Assembly (NCBI GenBank): GCA_027575765.1
Contig: JANBPT010000141.1
Coordinates: 1 to 64,000 of the forward strand
Length of the DNA: 64,000 bases
Direction of reading: 5' to 3'
Source: Tieghemiomyces parasiticus
Taxonomy: Eukaryota > Kickxellomycota > Dimargaritomycetes > Dimargaritales > Dimargaritaceae
Of the stretch, positions 61,812 through 64,000 are shown in pieces. A program made the position numbers and the translations under genes. Position 1 is the stretch's first letter. Each line of letters begins with the position of its first letter. The notes beneath the pieces were generated by a model. The model saw only the letters and a list, made by a program, of their open reading frames with translations, had not been told where the DNA came from and made no database searches.

Positions 61812-64000
61812 ACGCCACTGGCAGCTAACAATACTATCAAAGTCGGGATTGAATTAAACGACGGAAGAGGCTAACAGAGCCACCTGTCGATACCAAATTT
61901 CACGACTGTCGCACCCGTCCATCACCGGCCGGACGTATCCGGGGCCCAGCCGAAAAGTCCAACACCTTGCTTCCTAAGTAGGCTGTGGAAGTTCCTTCGG
62001 CACGCGGTGCGGGTCAGGTGGTGGTACCGGCAATGAATGAAGGCCCGGATATGCTCGTGTGCGCATATGACCCCCGCTGACTCCGTCGCGTCCATACCTT
62101 CCACCTGCCGTCTCGGGGCGGGGGATTTCCCCCCCCCCTTCTCGCCACCTACGGCTGCAGTGAAATCCTCCTCCCCTAGTCTGCCAAGCCCCTACCAATT
62201 CCCAGACGGGAGTACGTTGGGCCATTGCGCCTTTTGCCGGACTTAACCACCGTATTCATCATTCGTAAATCCCCACTCACATTATTGCCACGGACGCAAG
62301 GCGGGGGTGCGTCGGCGGGGGCCGTACAACCTTACCCGGGAAGCATGACTGGCTCGCAAGGATGGTGGTGTACCCTTGGCAGCTGGTCTTCTCCTTATCC
62401 ATATCTTTCGGACGTATTGATACACGCCCACTGTCGTTCGGCTCCCGCAGCGCCTCTGTATACGGACACCTTTCGGCCATTCGACAGTATTGGTTGCTGA
62501 ATCGCATCACATATCTAGCCACTCACCGCTCATACGATAATTTCATGAAGACAGCGCAAGGTCTTGAGGAAGAGAGGCGTAAAGAGCGGAGAAGTAGGAT
62601 AGGAAGGTCGTTATAACGAAAAGAGTGATGATTGGCAACGGGATAGGGCGTGGTAAACAAATCCATACATTGGACCCTGGATTTGCCACGGTCCCCCCTG
62701 TGTTACCGACGTGGTGAATATTCTTGGACGAGAGAGGCAGGTGCGCTAGGGGTAGCGTCCAGAACCGTCAAGCCGAGCGAGGGAGATGGTGAAAGGGTGG
62801 CAGGATGAAAATACAGAGATCTCACACACACACGCACACACTAAAATGCACACGCACCCCCTTTATTTCTAATCGAATAGGCTCACTTTCAGGGCGCAGG
62901 GATTAGAGCAGATTGTGTGTAATGTGGGGAAGGAGGAACTCCGCTGCCTTGTTACTCGCCAGCTTTTTTTCATCGGCAGTCGGAGTGGCTCCTTACATCT
63001 CGTGGCAAGTACTGTGGCAGACTACAGGCTCCGCTTGATCCACATCAGTTGGCGGTAGGCTCCTCGGTTAGTGTCGGCGGGGTATTGGCTACCGCCCGCT
63101 TCCTGAAAAGGCCACCGAGAGCCATCCGCGCATATGATACGCGTATTATTGCACTTTGTGGACTGGTTCCGTTGCGACCACGTCAATACACATATCGACA
63201 TTGAGACCTGAGGGGATGTATGTGTATCTCAAGACGAATGCGGCCGTCAAAGCCGAAGTGTGGAATTAGCCAGATCCGCTGTCCGTGGTAATCTACTGCT
63301 ATCCTCTCTCCTCGCCAAGCTCTGGACTGGGGTTTTTTTTCCGAGGTTGAGGACCTTTCTTCACCTCCCAAGGTCAGCCGGATAACCCTCACAGCTACGA
63401 CCAGCGACCCTGCACGCAAGTATGGTCCCGGGTTTGGCTCCCTGGCTTACCATGAGAATAAAAGTACAATTGTTCGCGTTTCGAACCCACTTCCTACCGT
63501 AACGGACGACGCGGTCGTGTCCGATGAGAGAGGCACCATGTGAGAGAGATGCTGACTTGGCATCGTGACCGACGGATGGGTGGTGCTTTGCCCCATTTCC
63601 ACTATACCTCCCCCTTCAGCTTATTCACTTGACTGCACACACACACCTCCCCTCCAGAGCGGTTTTATTAATACTTCGCCACCTCTTCCCTTGGGCTTTT
63701 TCTATCCACTCGAGTAAATTTCGGGGTCAATACTCATACAGGAACTTTAATGAGCCAACCATAGCCTCCAGCTAGCCAGCATGCGGCGGGATAACTCATC
63801 ATCTGGAACGGCTGATAGAAGAAGTTGCCTTGCCCCCAACTTGTTGGGGATCGTTCTTGCCAGTGTCAAACTACCCGTGTCGTGACGTAAGTCCACACCG
63901 TTTCCGATCCTGTAAACCATCCTTGTTTAGGTGGCTTTAAGGGCCGACCGCGATACTGTTGGGTACCGGCCAGGTACGACAAGGAGCATGACCCTAAATT
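61812..64000. other. Right end of window, no gene seen
   Basis: Only short chance-like frames. An interrupted CA repeat lies near 62.82-62.86 kb, and a run of C at about 62130. Confidence 0.55.
62823..62857. repeat. Interrupted (CA)n repeat
   Basis: CACACACACACGCACACAC followed after a short AT-rich break by a second CA/CG stretch. Confidence 0.75.

Overview
The window looks like nuclear DNA of a fungus, probably an early-diverging filamentous or zygosporic lineage (lineage is inference). All confident genes are eukaryotic. Their exons join across GT..AG introns of about 148-278 nt with continuous reading frames, coding regions favour C or G at third positions, start codons often sit in an (A/G)CC-ATG-G-like context, and gene leaders are pyrimidine-rich with TATA boxes. 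There are no operons, Shine-Dalgarno sites, CRISPR arrays, rRNA genes or convincing tRNA genes.

Layout. 1-8.6 kb: no supportable gene; the left 1.5 kb is strongly purine-rich on + and carries a TATA box on the minus strand. 8.63-8.89 kb (-): a short tyrosine-rich orphan protein with its own TATA box. 9-20.6 kb: gene desert with a few microsatellites. 20.7-39.3 kb: the gene island. In order: Yop1/REEP5-type ER-shaping protein (+, 2 exons); Vac1/Pep7-type FYVE protein (-, 2 coding exons plus a likely 5'UTR intron), convergent with yop1; a 2439-aa coiled-coil protein ending in a PACT-type centrosome/spindle-pole anchor (+, 3 exons); a 942-aa gamma-tubulin complex component of GCP6 type (+, 7 exons); a 152-aa single-pass membrane protein of unknown function (+); and Yaf9, a YEATS-domain chromatin reader (-, 3 exons), convergent with the membrane protein. 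39.3-60.2 kb: about 21 kb without a supportable gene. 60.25-61.23 kb (+): a 325-aa Ser/Pro/Thr-rich orphan with a TATA box and pyrimidine-rich flanks. 61.3-64 kb: nothing more.

How the genes fit together. The most striking point is the head-to-tail neighbourhood of a giant PACT-type anchoring protein and a GCP6-like gamma-tubulin complex subunit, separated by about 0.7 kb. In animals and fission yeast such proteins act in one process, docking gamma-tubulin ring complexes at the centrosome or spindle pole body. Yop1 and Vac1 are membrane-shaping and endosome-tethering housekeeping proteins, and Yaf9 belongs to the SWR1/NuA4 complexes; these are unrelated neighbours. All exon structures were read by eye from frame continuity, splice consensus and family similarity; no search or alignment was run.
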